From the NCBI GenBank assembly GCA_026018925.1, contig JAKSZU010000004.1, positions 17,948,095 to 18,012,094 of the forward strand: a stretch of 64,000 nt of DNA. The letters are read 5' to 3'. Below, in pieces: positions 41,601 to 56,000 of this stretch; positions within the stretch are counted from its first letter, which is position 1, and each line of letters starts with the position of its first letter. Source of the stretch: Tupaia tana. Its lineage: Eukaryota; Chordata; Mammalia; Scandentia; Tupaiidae. Made by a program: the position numbers and the translations under genes. The notes under the pieces were generated by a model. That model saw only the letters and a program-made list of their open reading frames with translations, was not told the origin of the DNA and did not search any database.

Positions 41601-43424
41601 TTTGTAAGAAGCTGAATCTACAGCGCCAGATTAATCTCAGGACCCAGGCACAGCACTTACCTTCTGAAGGCCCTCCACAGTGGCAGGCAGGCTAATTAAG
41701 TCTGCAGCTGACTTAACATTGGCTTTGAGGTGGTTTACTGCAGAAGTCAACAGAGAAATCTACAAGAGTAGCAAAAAATGAAAACAGAGTTTGTAGAGTA
41801 CACACTTCCTTTACAAACTCTATGCTTGATGACATCAGTGTAGTCTTGGATTTTACATGTTTTCTGACTCTGTCAGCTCACAGGAACTGAGAAACATGGG
41901 ACCTTAGATGGATGTAAGAGCTGGGGAGCAGCAATGATAACCCTTCTTCCCCTGCCCAATTAAACATTAATGCCAAAGAAGGAAAGGCAAGTATTATTCT
42001 TTATTCTCGTCCTAGTAGCTACAAGATCCCCAAATCTTAAATTACTCAAAACATGCAGTGATTACCACACAATCCTTCAACAGTTGGACAGGAAGAAAGT
42101 TAATGATCAAGGACCACTTTGAGATTTCATTTTGGTGAAATATAACACCTCAGTTATTTACTGAACTTTTGTTCCTGCCCAAACAAGAATATTTATTATA
42201 AAGTAAAAGCCCATACTACAAATAGTCTACAAGAGCTGTACCCCGACAACTTGAACAGTACTTTCAACTGCCTGGGGATGTGGTTTTGGTCTAATAATGT
42301 GATTAATATTTCAAACTCAATAGCTCAACCAAAGCAGTACTTTGTACCCTGAAGGGGCTCAATAAATACCCACTGACTCATGGACTGAAGCAACGAATCT
42401 ATTAAAATAGGAATTGACTCAAAATAAAACGTGGCTTCCCTTTGCTATTTAGAGGTAAAATTCAAAATAGCTGGATCTTTCCCTTGAATGGGGAATGTGG
42501 GAACCTATATAACACTCAATTTGCGCAGAGATCATATTCTAAGTTTTGCAGTGCGGCTTAACACATTCTTGAAGGAGTCTTATTTCCAAATTGCTTTCCT
42601 CTTCCAAATTCTGGGATGAGAACACAAATCTACTGATATCAGTTATATTCAGAGTGGCCTCACAGAGTGACTGGGCCCCTGCTATAGGCCAGGGGTATGT
42701 AAGAAGAATAGAATCCGATTCCCTATTCATCCCTCCAAAAAATGTCTGGCCTCTTCTCTGTGCAGGCGCTGCCGTGGGCACTGTGGAGACAGGGGCAACA
42801 AAGACCAGGAGGCGCAGTTCTCATGGAGCTTACATTCTATTAAGAAGTGACACAAAAACAAAGGAGAAAGGAATGAGATACTAGCAAGTATGATGCAAAG
42901 AATCTGAATCCAGCTCCTGGAGTGAGCAGTTTGGCGTGGGGACGTCCAGTGAGAAGCCCAGGGTCCCAGGTTCTCGTCTTCCTCTTTCCTATCAGGAGGG
43001 ATGAATTCAGAGGCTTAAAGCCATTTTCATTCACTCTTTAATGCAACAAATATTTATTCAGCCCCAATATATACCAATGGTGAACAATACAGGTGTCAGG
43101 GATCTTGTGATGTCTGCATTTCAGTGCAGGGAGACAGATACTTTTATATAAGAAGACAACAACAATAAAAACCAGATAGTGGAAAGCATTAGAAGAAAAC
43201 TAAAATAAGGTGACTTGATAAGTGGGGAGCTACCTTAGATCAGATGGTCAGAGAGGGCCTCGGTAAGGAGATAAAACTTAAACTGGGGTTAAAGAGTAAA
43301 AAAAAAAAATGAAGCAAAGGTTGGATGAAATTCACTTCAGGGCAAGAGGGAACTATTAGGGCAAAAGCCCCAGAACAGGAAAGAGCTTGGCCTATTTAAA
43401 AAACAGAAAGAAGGTCAGGTAGCC

Positions 43425-43461
<37 letters not shown>

Positions 43462-45883
43462 TGTGTGTGTGTGTGAGAGAGAGAGAGAGAAAGAGAGAGA
43501 GAGATAGAGAGTGTGTGCGCACATGTGTGTGCATGCAAAAGAGAAGAAGAAAACAAGATGAGAGATGCAGAGTCAGCACAGGCAGGCTTCGTAAACCAGA
43601 ACAAGGATTTGAGGTGTGATGGGAAGGGATATGAGCAGGACAATTACCTGGCTGGACATACTCTGCAGGAAGTTCTGTGGAAATGGGAGACCAGTAAGAT
43701 TATGGGTGGTCTAGGCAAGAAATGATGGTGATATAGGATGAATGGCAGAAGGGGTAATAGCAGAAGTAGAGATGAGATGATTTGCTGGGACTGGATGTGA
43801 TGGGTGAGGAAGGGAGAGGAATGAAGAGAAACTCCTAGTGTTTGCACTTCGAGGAGCTTTCAATGTTGCTCAAGAGAGGGTGAGAGCGAGGGCACGTTAA
43901 GAAAAAATGAAGCCTTCAATGTGAGACTGAATAAAATTCTGAGAAAAAGATATTAGTGCAAGCCAAAAAAGACAGGTTTCATTGAACCAGGACTCAAGTT
44001 GGACTCTGAATGAGTTTCATATTTAAAAACGAAGCTGGCATCCTTTCTAGGTTAGAAGAGTGAGGGTATCATTGTGGAATAGATGGGGAACAACTGTATG
44101 AAATGGCTCAGGAGGACCTTTCCACAGCACTGTTCAAAGCAACACCTTATTTATGTGTATGATTATTTGTTTAAAATGTCTCTCTTCCGCAAGACTGAGC
44201 TCCATGCGATCAAGGGCCATGCCTACTTTACTTTCCATGATATGCCTGGCATAAAAATAGGCATTCAGGAGCCAGGAGGTAGCATGGTGGTTAAGCCACT
44301 GAACTCCCACATGGCTGACCGCAGTTTGAGTACTGGACCTGGCAGCTTCAGAATCACACCACACCTGATGCATGCGTGCTTGTGTGTGTGTGCATGTGTG
44401 CCCAAATCCCAAGAGGAGAATGAAGGAGAAGGGACTGCGGCTTGGCCATCTGTCCTAGGGGGTGGTTTCTCATTTTTCTTCTCTCTGTCTCTCACTGGCA
44501 AGTACACATGCCCTATAGAAAAAACCTAAAAATAATAAATAAAGAATAGGCATTCAATAAGAATTACTGGTTGAATAAACGAGTCGCTGAGAATGAATGC
44601 TCCGTGTCTGAGACAGATATTGAGAAGGCTGGCCCAGGCAGAAGGCAGAGGCCAGGCCCTGCCAGGTAAGCAGTGAACTTACTTTTCACATCAATAAAAC
44701 GCATAAGAAAACAACATCTTACAGGGATGTGCGAGAGTTTAAAAATATATCTACAAACTCTTTCACAGCCTTCCCTTCAAAAGCTGGAAACGAATTCCCT
44801 TCCCCTGAGTGTGGCCTTAAGTGACTTGCTTTTAGTGAATAAAGTGGAAGTGACAATTGGCAACTTTGCAAAGTAGGTCATAAAAGGAACTGTGGCTTCC
44901 TCTTTGCTCTCTTCCATCACTCGCTCTGGGGAAGCTGGCTGCCATGTTGTGAGCACACTCAAGCAGACCTGGATTGGAGAAGCGCACGCTGGAGCTGAGA
45001 GCACCCGCCAGCAGCCATGAAAGTGAGGATCCTGTAGCCCCAGTCGAGCTTTCAGTGATGAAGCCCTGGCTAACATCTTAGCTGCAACCTTGGAGAGCCC
45101 TGCCAGAACCATTCTGCTAAGCTAGTCCCAAATTCCTGAACCACAGAAACTAAGATAATCAACTTGCTGTTTCCAGTCACTATGTTTTGGGATAATATGT
45201 AACCCAGTGACATGACTACTACAGGCTATGAGAATTAAATGAGATGTGTACCTAAAGCTCTTAGCATAGTACCTGTTACAAACAAAATATCTAATAAGTG
45301 AGAGTTATTGGTAGTGCCACTTAATAAGCACTTAAACACCTGATTCTTCAAAATACTACTTATTAATATTCTAACTCTATTTACTTTACAACAAAATAGT
45401 TAAGAAACCTCAGCCTAAATGGAGATTCAGCGAACTATAAACCTATGAGTAGCAATGATATCAAGAGATTTTCGTCCATGCATTAAAAGACATGAATAAT
45501 TAAGAGTTGAAAAGGATACAAAGAAATAAACTCTCATGCACTGTTCAGGACAGTGTACATCTGACAGGACCTGTTACAAGTTTATCTAGAAACAGCTGTC
45601 AAATCTGAAGTCTTTAATTCAGCATGTCTAGAAATCTATCTAAAGATTACTTGCCCATGTGCACAAAGATGTATGTACAAGGATATTCACTTTTCCTGAT
45701 TTGTAATAATTGTAATAACAAAATACTAGAACCAAACTAAATGTCTACCTCTCAGGATGTAGACCTACTCGGTGAACAAAGCAAACTGGAGAACACAACA
45801 TATAGAATGACCTTATTTTCTTCTTCTCACACATGCACATGTGCACACACACTAATCCATAAGCTAATTCATACTAAAGTTAT

Positions 45884-45915
<32 letters not shown>

Positions 45916-48900
45916 GCCATAGGGTGTGTGTGTGCTCGCCAGACAGAGAAAAAGAGAGAAAGTGAGAAATCACCCTTCAGACAAATGGCCGTGCCACAAT
46001 CCTTTCTCCTCCATTCTCCTCTTGGGATTTTGGGCATGTATGTACAATGCACCTGGTGTGATATTCAAGCTGCTAGGTCTGGAACTTGAACCACAGTTGG
46101 CCATGTGGAAGTCCAGTGCTTTAACTACGATGCCACCTGCTGGCCCCAAAGCTATTATGATTTTGCAAATACAGAAAAATAGGACTGGAAGGATCTGTAC
46201 TATTGGCAGTGGACATCTATAAGCACAGTGAACACAGCATAGTATGTGTGTGTCTGTTTGAGAAATGGAGAGAGAGAGGGAGGGAGCGAGAGGAAGAGAA
46301 GGAGAGAGAAGGAGAGGGAGGGAGGAGGAGAGAGAGTCATGGGGCATAAATGGAGATGGGAATTTAAGAGGAATTTTCATAGAGGTCCTATATGCATTTG
46401 ACTTTTTAAATATTATATAAGAATACATACTACTGAGATTTTGAAAAAGACTAAAAAGAAATACATAAATAACAAAACATAGCAAATAACTTTGAAAGAA
46501 ACTGACAGTTTTCCTTGGTGGGTGCTTTCTTCCATGCCCTCCCTTGGGTCTTCCAAGGCCATGCTGATGTGCCCAATTGGAAAGTGCTAGGAAGTGTTCC
46601 CTCCCCCAGGTATGTTTTACTGTGTCGCAAAGTATATTATCAGTGGCTCAAGACCAATTTGATGGGCAAAAATATTGTTATTTTAGAAGTCCACTCAATT
46701 ATGTAGCTATCTTTTAGCTGCTCAAGAGAACGAGGGCCTTTCACTGACAATTGGCTGGATCCTAAAGGCACAGCAAGCTGTGCACTGGTGGAGTTACCTG
46801 GGTAGAAACTGTTCCCCCAGATACTGCAATGTCCCCAGGCTAGAAGAATCCCAGGAATGGTAACGGCCTAACAAAAGGCCAGTGTGGCTGGTTTGCTGCT
46901 CCCATTTCCCTCAAAACTGGGTAGGCAGGTAAAAGCCAATGTGAGCAGGATGAGGTGAGGTACTGTTCCACTTGTCCCCATGCCACAGCACTCCAGGCCT
47001 AAGGTGCCAGTTGCCTCACTGAAAGAGGACGCTTTGCACAGCTGACCACATTAACTCTCCAGTTACCAAACACCACTTTGGGTTCCTTACTTCAAAGACC
47101 TAGATGACACATGTCCCTAGGACTCAGCTACAGTCCCATAAATTATGAAGCTGGAGTCCATCTTCCAGTGTTTTTCTCTTCCATGGAACAGTGCCAAAGT
47201 CTATGGAAAACTACAGCAAACTTATGTGTGAAACTGGAATGGAGAAACAAGGGGCACCTTCCATTACTGTCTCTGGAACTGCTCTGGTCTCTAACAGAAA
47301 CCTTCTAGACTGTCTGAAGGGATTCAGACATCATAGATATTATTGCTCAAAGCCACATTTTGCAATCTGAAGAGTTTAGATCTGAAAGTTGAATTAAATA
47401 GGAACCATTAAGAAAAGGAATCCATATTCCAGCCAAAAGATGAATCATGATTTTTATGCATATTACATGACTTTTCATTAGCCAAATAAAAATAGCTACT
47501 GTAGACCATTTGCTTAATAGATCATTTTATACTACAGTAAAGTCGGAAATGCTGCTGTTTTGCTTTGGGGTTAAAATGAAGTGTTCTTTAAATAGTAAGG
47601 AAAGGTTACTAAAACACAATCATCAGGACCAGCAGTTAGTGTAATGGCTATGTCGCTGGACTCCCACATAGTCGACCGCAGTTCGCGTCCCGGACCCGGT
47701 GGCTTAAAACTCACGCCGGGCACATGTGCGTGCGTGCCCAAGATCCCGAGAGGAGAATGGAGGAGAAGGGATTGCGGGGTGACCATCCCCTCTGGGGGGT
47801 GATTTCTCGCTTTCTGTCTCTAAGTCTCTCTCTGTCTGGCGAGCGCACGTGCCCTACAGTGAAAACCTCTCCAAAAAAAAAAAAAAACAAAAAAAAAAAC
47901 ATAATCATCAGTGATGAATGACCTGTGCCCTAGTAGGGACCTGACATCATATCCATTCAGCTTTTATCTACTGAGTACCTACCGAATCCTGTGAGTGCTA
48001 TGAAGACAAGCAGAATTCGGAAACTGGAAAGAAAACAGGCTCTCACGATTTGAATATCTTAATGTTAGCTCTGATGTTAGCTCTGTTGTGTGACCTCGGG
48101 CAAACTACTTAACCTCTTTGAGCCCTAGTTTTTTCATCTGTAAAATACAGATACCTCCTTCTACTTCACTGGGCTATAGACACACAGAAAAGAGATCACA
48201 CAGGGAGTGAATCTAGCAGTGGCCTGCGCGAAGCAAGCATCTGAGCAATGGCGGTTACCATCTTCATTACCTCTATCCTCCTATCATCACTGCCTTCATC
48301 ATCTCTGTCATCACGCTTAAGGTTCAGAGTGCAGTGTACAAACTTCTAGCGCAATTAGCACATATGCAAATAACCATCACATAAGGTATATGGACCAAAT
48401 GATAAAAAGAGATACAGAGAGTACTACAGAAGGCCACTCAAGGTCCTTCCTGGTATAACACTTGCTGACTTACCTTTATCTCTGGCCTCTTTTTACTAAA
48501 CTATAGCTATAATGAATAACTGAAAAGTCTCTGAACATAGCATGTTTTCCCTCATCTAGGCTTTTGCACATATAGTCAATTATAGCTATTATTGGTGTTT
48601 CTGTTCTAGAAAAGTTGCAGCAAACACTAAATTAGTGAATACTCAATCATCATTTCTAGGGGTCATACTGCAGCAAAACTTCTGGCCACATTTTTGTCAA
48701 CTGCTCCATACAATGTATCACCTTGCTTATGTGTGTTTCTGTTTAAAGAGATCTCACTAAACAAATATTGTTGATTCATTAACATTGAACTCATGGATAG
48801 CAGCACTAATTACAACTCATGCCCAAATAAAGCCAGTCTAGCACACGCAATTTCTCCACAAGTACATCAGATTCTCTGCACTTAGAAACACTAGACGGCA

Positions 48901-51900
48901 CTTGAGCAATATGCCCGGGGGACAATTTAAACAGTGAAATCTCCAAAATAAAATAAAGCACAAGATTGCAGAAGCTGTGGCACTAAATATATCATGAAAA
49001 AGACAGCTCTTTACAGTATGAGAGCTGAAACGAGAAGGTGGTATGTTACCACGTTCAACTTTAGCTGTCAACGTGTGTTGGATGACTCAAAATGTTCACT
49101 GTTGTGCACATGTCAGTGAGTGACTGCAGAAGTGCCCTAAGTAGGTCTGGAGCTATAAGCAAGTTTTACTGAGTAGGCAAATTTGCAAAAACAGACTCAA
49201 TAAATTATGAGGATCAACTGTTCTAATGCTTTACCTCGAATGTCCTCTCTCTCTGTGGAACTTACCTAGCCAACTCCTATTTTCCCCTTCAGACTCAGCT
49301 CAAGACCTCTGAAAGATGTTGCCTATCTTAAAAAGGTCCTCACTGTACCCATCTGGATCTGCTTCTTATTGCTTACCGGGCTGTTTAACAAATGTTTACT
49401 TTTTTTCTCTCTTCCATTTGACTGTTAAGATTCTTGAGGGAAGGAATCATATCTTTTCTCATTTTTAATCTACTGTGGCCTGAGTGTCTGCGACCCCTAA
49501 AATGCATACATTGAAACTTAACCTTCAATGCAGTGGCATTAAGAAGTGGAGACTTTAGGAGAGGAATTAGGAGGGCCCCACCCTCACAAATGAAATTAGT
49601 GCCCTTAAAAAAGGGGTCCAAGAGGCTTGAGTGTCCCTTCTGCCATGTGAGGACACAGAAAGAAGGTACCATGTTTGAAGCAGAGAGTGAGCCCTCACTA
49701 GACACTAACGCTGACTGCCCAGCTACAAAACTATGAGCAGTACATTTCTGTTGTTTATATGCCACTGGGTCTAAGGCATTGTGTTATAGCAGCCTGAGTG
49801 GATTAAGACAGAATCCAAGGTGTAGCTCAATAAGCAGCTCAGCAAAGATTGATGATCTTCAGAGAGAGAGAGAGCAAGAGACTCTCTACAATGTTTGAAA
49901 GGGAATGGGGAAAGCCACAGCCACATGGATTCTGCAACCTAGCCATTTTGGGGGAACAGAAATCAAGACTTCCCACTGATAATTTGGCTTCCAGCACACA
50001 AAACTTGCGTGATTGAATTTACAAGTTTGGGAAGAAACTGACCATCAACCAGATGATTAGAAATCGCTGCAAGACCACAAGAAATATGGGAAAGCAGGAA
50101 AATACCTCTCCTCCAAGGGAAAAGGATAACTTGTCTTCATCCACACACAGTTCACGGGAATTCATGGAAATGTCTGATAAAGAATTCAGAACATTCAAAA
50201 TGGCAAAACTAACAGAGATGGAAGAGAAGAGAAACAATGAACTGCTGAAGAGGAAGGAGAAAGAAGTTGTTGAGTTCCAGGAGGTGAGGAAATTCATGCA
50301 AGATCTAAAAGAGGAATTTCACACTTTACAAAACAATCAGATGGAACTGTTAGAGATGAAAGCTATAATACAGGAAGTCAAAATCTCCCTTGAAAGTATT
50401 AAAAGCAGACTAGATCATACAGAAAATAGAATCTCAGACATAGAAAATTGCTAGCCTAGAAAAATCCACCACGAAGACTGAGAAAATGGCCCAAGAATTT
50501 GAGACTAATATACGAGAAATACTAGATACCATCAAACGTCCAAACATCCGGATAATAGGTATCCCAGAAGGCGAAGAGACTCACAAGGGCATTGATAATC
50601 TATTCCATGAAATCCTGCAAGAAAACTTTCTAAACCTGGAGAGGCACTCAAAGATTCAGTCCCAAGAAATACAGAGGACCCCAAATAGAATCAACCCGAG
50701 AAGATCTTCTCCAAGACACATTATAGCCAGATTGACCAAAACCACAGACAAAGACAAGATACTAAGACTGGCTAGAGAAAAAAGGCAAGTTACCTACAAA
50801 GGGTATCCCATCAGACTAACGGCAGACCTCTCATCGGAAACAATGTGAGCGAGGAGAGAATGGGAAAATATATTCAAAGTATTAAGGGAAAAGCAATTTC
50901 AACCGATAATTCTGTACCCAGCAAGTTTATCATTCATTAGGGAAGAAAAGACACAAACTTTCCCAGATAAACAAAACCTGAAAGAATTTATCAGCACCAG
51001 ACCAGATCTCCAAGAAGTCCTTAAGGGAGTGCTATGTCAGTAAAATTAAATGCAGACACACAGAAATAAGAGTTCAAAAACTAAGAAAATGGGCAACTTA
51101 ATTGTAGGGACAATGTTTGGAGATGAATATTATATCCCAGAATTCAATCTGGAAGATCGAACCTTAACAGAAGAAAGATTAAGTGCATGAGACTGAACCG
51201 ATGAAACAACATTCTGTGACTTGACTAGAATATTGCTGCTTTTCTACTAAGCTTTGTTTTCCGGTCTTAAAGTATTTTTGTCCTGTCTTGAGCTGTTGAT
51301 AGGTGCCATGTACCTACTATTTGAACAGAATACTAACCTGTTTCTAGGCTTACCAATTCAAAACTGCTCTTCTTGAAATTACCTGCTGAACTTGCTATTG
51401 AAAGTAGTTAGATTACGTATGATATTGTGTGATCAACAAAATGTTGGGGGAAAAGAAATAGAAAACAACTGTATATAGCAGAGATAGTGTAATAAGAGAG
51501 TGGGAAAGGGCAGAGGGTCAAACATGGGGTAAAAAACATATATATACGTATACATATGTATGAAAGTAGAAATGGAATATTATTGATGATAACATGCATG
51601 ATTATTCTAGATGGGAAAAACCACATTTAGTATGTTGTGATGATGCTCAGGGAATGAATGTTAAGTAATTTAAAAAAAAAGTTGCAGGAGGAAAAAAAAC
51701 CAGTAAAACTGTTCGTATCGAAATTAAAAAAAAATGCATATTTGATGACTGCAGTAAGCCATATAGCCCCAGCTGGGTACTACTTTATAATATGTTCATT
51801 CTACTCACTGAGGTTTATGCCTAAAGTCAGACTTGGATTCATGTATAGGTACATATCAGCTGTGCTAGCTATTGGATATATTTAGACTAATTAAGTTTAT

Positions 51901-53062
51901 TAGTAAATCAATTAAATGGGGCGGGGAAGGTATAGAAAACAACCATGGATACCAGAGACAATGTGGGAGGAGGGTGGGACATGGCAGAGGGTGAGAGATA
52001 GGGAATCAAGGATGGCAAAACGAAAAACAAAGTATACAAGACATGAGAATTGGAAAATTATTTGCTGATAACATGTATGTTGATGTGCTTGATTGAGCCA
52101 ATACACAGTGTATTTTGGATGGAAAATTCATCTGTATGCTGTCATGATGTATAGTGAATTAATGTAAAAAATAAATTTAAAGAGAAAAAAAAAAGAAAGG
52201 GAATGGGTATAAAATCATAGGCTTCATGAATAAAACAAAAGTAAATGAGGTTACAACTACTGACTTAAAGTTTTATCAAGGCAAAAATCTGATTTTAACT
52301 TATTCAAAGTGATGACTTTTTTTCCAGGCTACCTTGACTTCAACTCACACTGTGATAAGGGCAGTTCTTGTTAAGTGATGTTTTCTTGTTTAAGTCACTT
52401 TGAATTGCTTTTAAGAAATTGCCAGGGACCAGCAGGTGGCATGGTGGTTAAGGCACTGGACACTCCCACATGGCTGACCATGGTGTGAGTTTTGGACCTG
52501 GTAGCTTGCTTTCTCACTTCCTCTCTCTCTTTCTCTCTCTGTGGGTCTCTCTCTGGTCAAATTAAAATAAATGAATGAATAAATAAAAATTAAGTAAATA
52601 GTTCTTAAAACAAAAAAGAAATTGCCACTAAAAGCGTCTTAATTGACAGTTATCGTTAGCTATAGAAACACGGTTAAATATTAATTTTATTTTTGTACCT
52701 GTTTTAGTTTAGGACAAATGTCTTTTACTTGAACGGACCATCAGAGATGTGTAACATCAATTTTAGAAAACTGTTCAGAGTGCTGAGCCCCCACAGAACA
52801 TAAAACTCGGCTTTCCGACCGCCATCTTCTGGGCCCATGCCAGCAGAGAACTCCCCTTAATCAAGTTGGCTTCACTGTCAGTCCCAGTGTCTCTGAAGGT
52901 CTTTATTGAAGCTCAGTCGGAAAGGGCTTCCGAACCACTGCTGAAGGGCATAGCTTGAAAATATGTGTAAGCATTTTCATTTAGTATAGTGGCACTGGCT
53001 TATTCAGAACTTTGTGACACACCCTGAAAAATCGTTTTAGCCCCAGTAAGGATGACATTATA

Positions 53063-53096
<34 letters not shown>

Positions 53097-56000
53097 TGGA
53101 GAGGTTTTTGCTATAGGGAGCATGCGCTCACCAGAAAGACAGAGAGACAGAGAGAAAGAAACAGGGAAATCACTCCCCAGAGGGGATGGCCACGCTGCAA
53201 TTCCTTCTCCTTCATTCTCTTCCTGGGATCTTGGGCACATACACACATGCACCCGGTGTGAGTTTAAGCTTCCAGGTCCAGGACTTGAACTATGGTCAAC
53301 TACATGGAAGTTCAGCGACATAGCCATTGCTGGTCGCTCTATTTTTAAGCACTCTGCATGAGAGTCATTCATTTGACAATCAAGTTTCCTTTTAATGAAC
53401 TTATCTTTCTTAACTGAAAAAAACTGAGGATGGGGGCTATAGCTAACCAGTGGCAAGTATGGCACCCTTATGCATACGAGATGCTTGGTCAAATCCTTAG
53501 GATAAGCCTTTGTTCTCTTGCAGAGTCCCTCTTTTGGAATCAATGCCAATTTAGGGACTGCAAAAGCTTGTTATGTTCTAGGCTTGCTTGCCTGGCCAAG
53601 GTATTTAACCAGTTCTACCACCTGCTCCTAAGTTATTCTACAATGACTACTTTCAGTTATTGTTGGTTTCCCAATTTGTTTTGGCATAGTATATAGCATC
53701 TGTAAGTTTGTAAACTGTATTAAACAAAACAGCCTTTCATTATGGAATAAAAGTAGGCTGTCCATTTTTCTTGGGGGGTAGAGAATATTCCCTTTTTATT
53801 TGATACCTATACTACTCCATAAGAAAAGCCAACTAAAGAATTTCCTAGTCCCTCTAAATTGCTCTACTTTGTAGAATTCTGTTTCTTTGTAGAAAGGGCT
53901 AACATTTTAAATATTTGGTAAATACGTAGCTAATTTTACTGACTTTAACAAGTTGGGATCATAGCATGTAAGCTTCATTAAAAAAATAAAACAATTTGAA
54001 GTGAATTCTCTATACCTACAAATTTATACTATACAACCAACCAAACTAAATATTCAGAGCTTACACAGAAATAAAATCACACTTTTGCTACCTGCTTATT
54101 CATTTCTGTGATGTTTATCCAGACTTTGTTCAAGCCCAGCTCTCCAGATTCAATCTTCTCAAGTTGTTTTTGTTTGCTGAGTAGTTCTTCATTAAGTTTG
54201 GGGATTTCTTGGAATGAGCTTTTCTGATTAGATTCCACTAAAAACAAAAATAAGAGCAATCATTAACAGTCATAAAGTTCCCCGAGATTTCCAAGATAGA
54301 AAAAAGTGATCATACGGTAGAAAAGAAGATGAATTAATAAAAGTTAATTCTGGAGTGATAATGATTGAATTCGTATTTAACAACTACACTGTTCCTTTAT
54401 TAATATAAAAGCACATTTTTAACACTAAAGTTCCATTTTAACTGAGACTACTTCACTATTAGCAATACAACTTCTAAAAGGTGACTGAACGTTTTAATAA
54501 AGAACATGTGCAGAAAACACTGGATTTGAATTTCAGCTCTAGAATTTACTAAGATCTTAAGCAAATTACTCAAATTCTTTGAGCTCAGTTTCCTCATCTG
54601 TAATACAGTGATAAAACATACAGGATTGTCAGAACTGAGACAATGGCTAGCCTACAGAAGCACAACAGAGCTGGCCAGGCACAGAGTGGGTAAATGTTTA
54701 GAGTTGATGGGCTCAATTAAGGAGCTTTTTTTAATTAGTCAAAAAAGTTTTATAAATCTTACCCAACACTCAAGATTACAATGTAAATTATATTTCTAAA
54801 TGCTTAAATTTATTTTTTCTACCTTAAACTGATCAGTTGCAAGGTGAGGGTGTAATTACCTTTCAAACACTTTAAGAGGACTAAGATTATTACTCTTTTT
54901 CATAAATAGCATGGAATGTTTTCCTAAATCTTAAGTCAACCCAAAAGCTCAAGATGAAATAGAAGATAAAGAAACACACTAGGTGAAATACAGGTTGATA
55001 TTTTGCCCTTTTTTTGGGGGGGGGGGGGGTGGCAGGGGAAGCAGGAAGGAAGAACAATTATCTCCTAAATGGCTCAGAGATTTGCCAGTCTGATGGCAAA
55101 GACTGAGAAAGTACTTTCTCTTCTTTCTTCAAACAGAATTTTTCCTTTTTCAGGGAGAATAAAATATTGATAGTGGCTAACTCTCCAGAATAAAACCTAC
55201 CTCATTTTTTAAAAGCCACAGACTGCCTGTTTAGTTATAATACTCTTTTTTTTGAAACCAAAAACTGGCATAAAGGACTGATATAATTTGCTAAAACATA
55301 GGCTCTATGTTTTTGGTGTTCATTTCTGTACGCTCTGCACTTAGAAAACAGCAGGCACATTATAGGCATTCAACAGGTATCTATTACCTGAATAAATAAA
55401 AGGTAAGCCGGGACCAGCAGTTAGCGTAATGGCTATGTCGCTGGACTCCCATGTAGTCGACCATGGTTCGCGTCCTGGACCTGGTGGCTTAAACTCACGC
55501 CGGGTGCGTGTGCGTGCGTGCCCAAGATCCCGAGAGGAGGATGGAGGAGAAGGGATTGTGGCATGGACATCCCCCCTGGGGGGTGATTTCTCGCTTTCTA
55601 TCCCTCTGTCTCTCTCTGTCTGTCTGGCGAGCGCATGTGCCCTATAGCAAAAACCTCTCCAAAAAAAAAAAAAAAAGGTAAGCCTTTGCTCACCTCTCTG
55701 TCACTCTCATTGCGCCCATCTCCCTCTTCAATCTACTTTCTAGCCAGGCTGACCTTTCTGACACACCAACTCATTAGAACTTAGTGACCCTGTGCAAGCT
55801 TTTCTTTCTGCCTAGATGTCCTGGGCTTGCCCTCTTTCACTTTGGTCACCTCAGCCTTGTTAATTCCTTTCAAGATTCAGCTAAAATAGTTGGGCACCCA
55901 CCTTAGACCACCACCACCACTTCTTCTTTTTTTTTTTTTTTAGGTTTTTGCCATAGGGCAAGTGTGCTTGCTGGAGACACACAGTGTGAAGGAAAGTGAG

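Larger units (their letters stand above)
36760..41660 (-). other. EFCAB14: EFCAB14 intron 4
   Basis: It contains a broken L1, SINEs and a TG/TA repeat, all listed separately. The stretches 38655–39030, 39330–40130 and 41276–41660 show nothing recognised; 40850–41050 may be a further antisense L1 scrap. Confidence 0.55.
45490..46475 (+). mobile_element. Old L1 3' fragment, SINE-interrupted
   Basis: It has L1 ORF2-end wording (ctctcatgcactgttcagg, ggatattcacttttcctg, aactaaatgtctacctc) before the SINE at 45893–46147, and probable 3' sequence after it. A GA-rich tract lies at 46258–46340. Confidence 0.7.
41760..54091 (-). other. EFCAB14: EFCAB14 intron 3
   Basis: This 12.3-kb intron contains the HAL1-like element, MaLR, L2 and MIR pieces, an L1 piece, simple repeats and SINEs, listed separately. 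The stretches 41760–42770, 46480–47610, 48275–49230, 52628–53055 and 53515–54091 show nothing recognised. Confidence 0.55.

Noticed and set aside
49385..49765. Open frame of 126 codons on the minus strand
   Set aside because: It is antisense to an ancient LTR and an L2 piece and has no recognisable domain.
53432..53510. tRNA-like stretch (gggggctatagctaaccagtgg…)
   Set aside because: It resembles a tRNA 5' half and a weak B box but is too diverged, with no tail or duplication that I can see, to call a SINE or tRNA.
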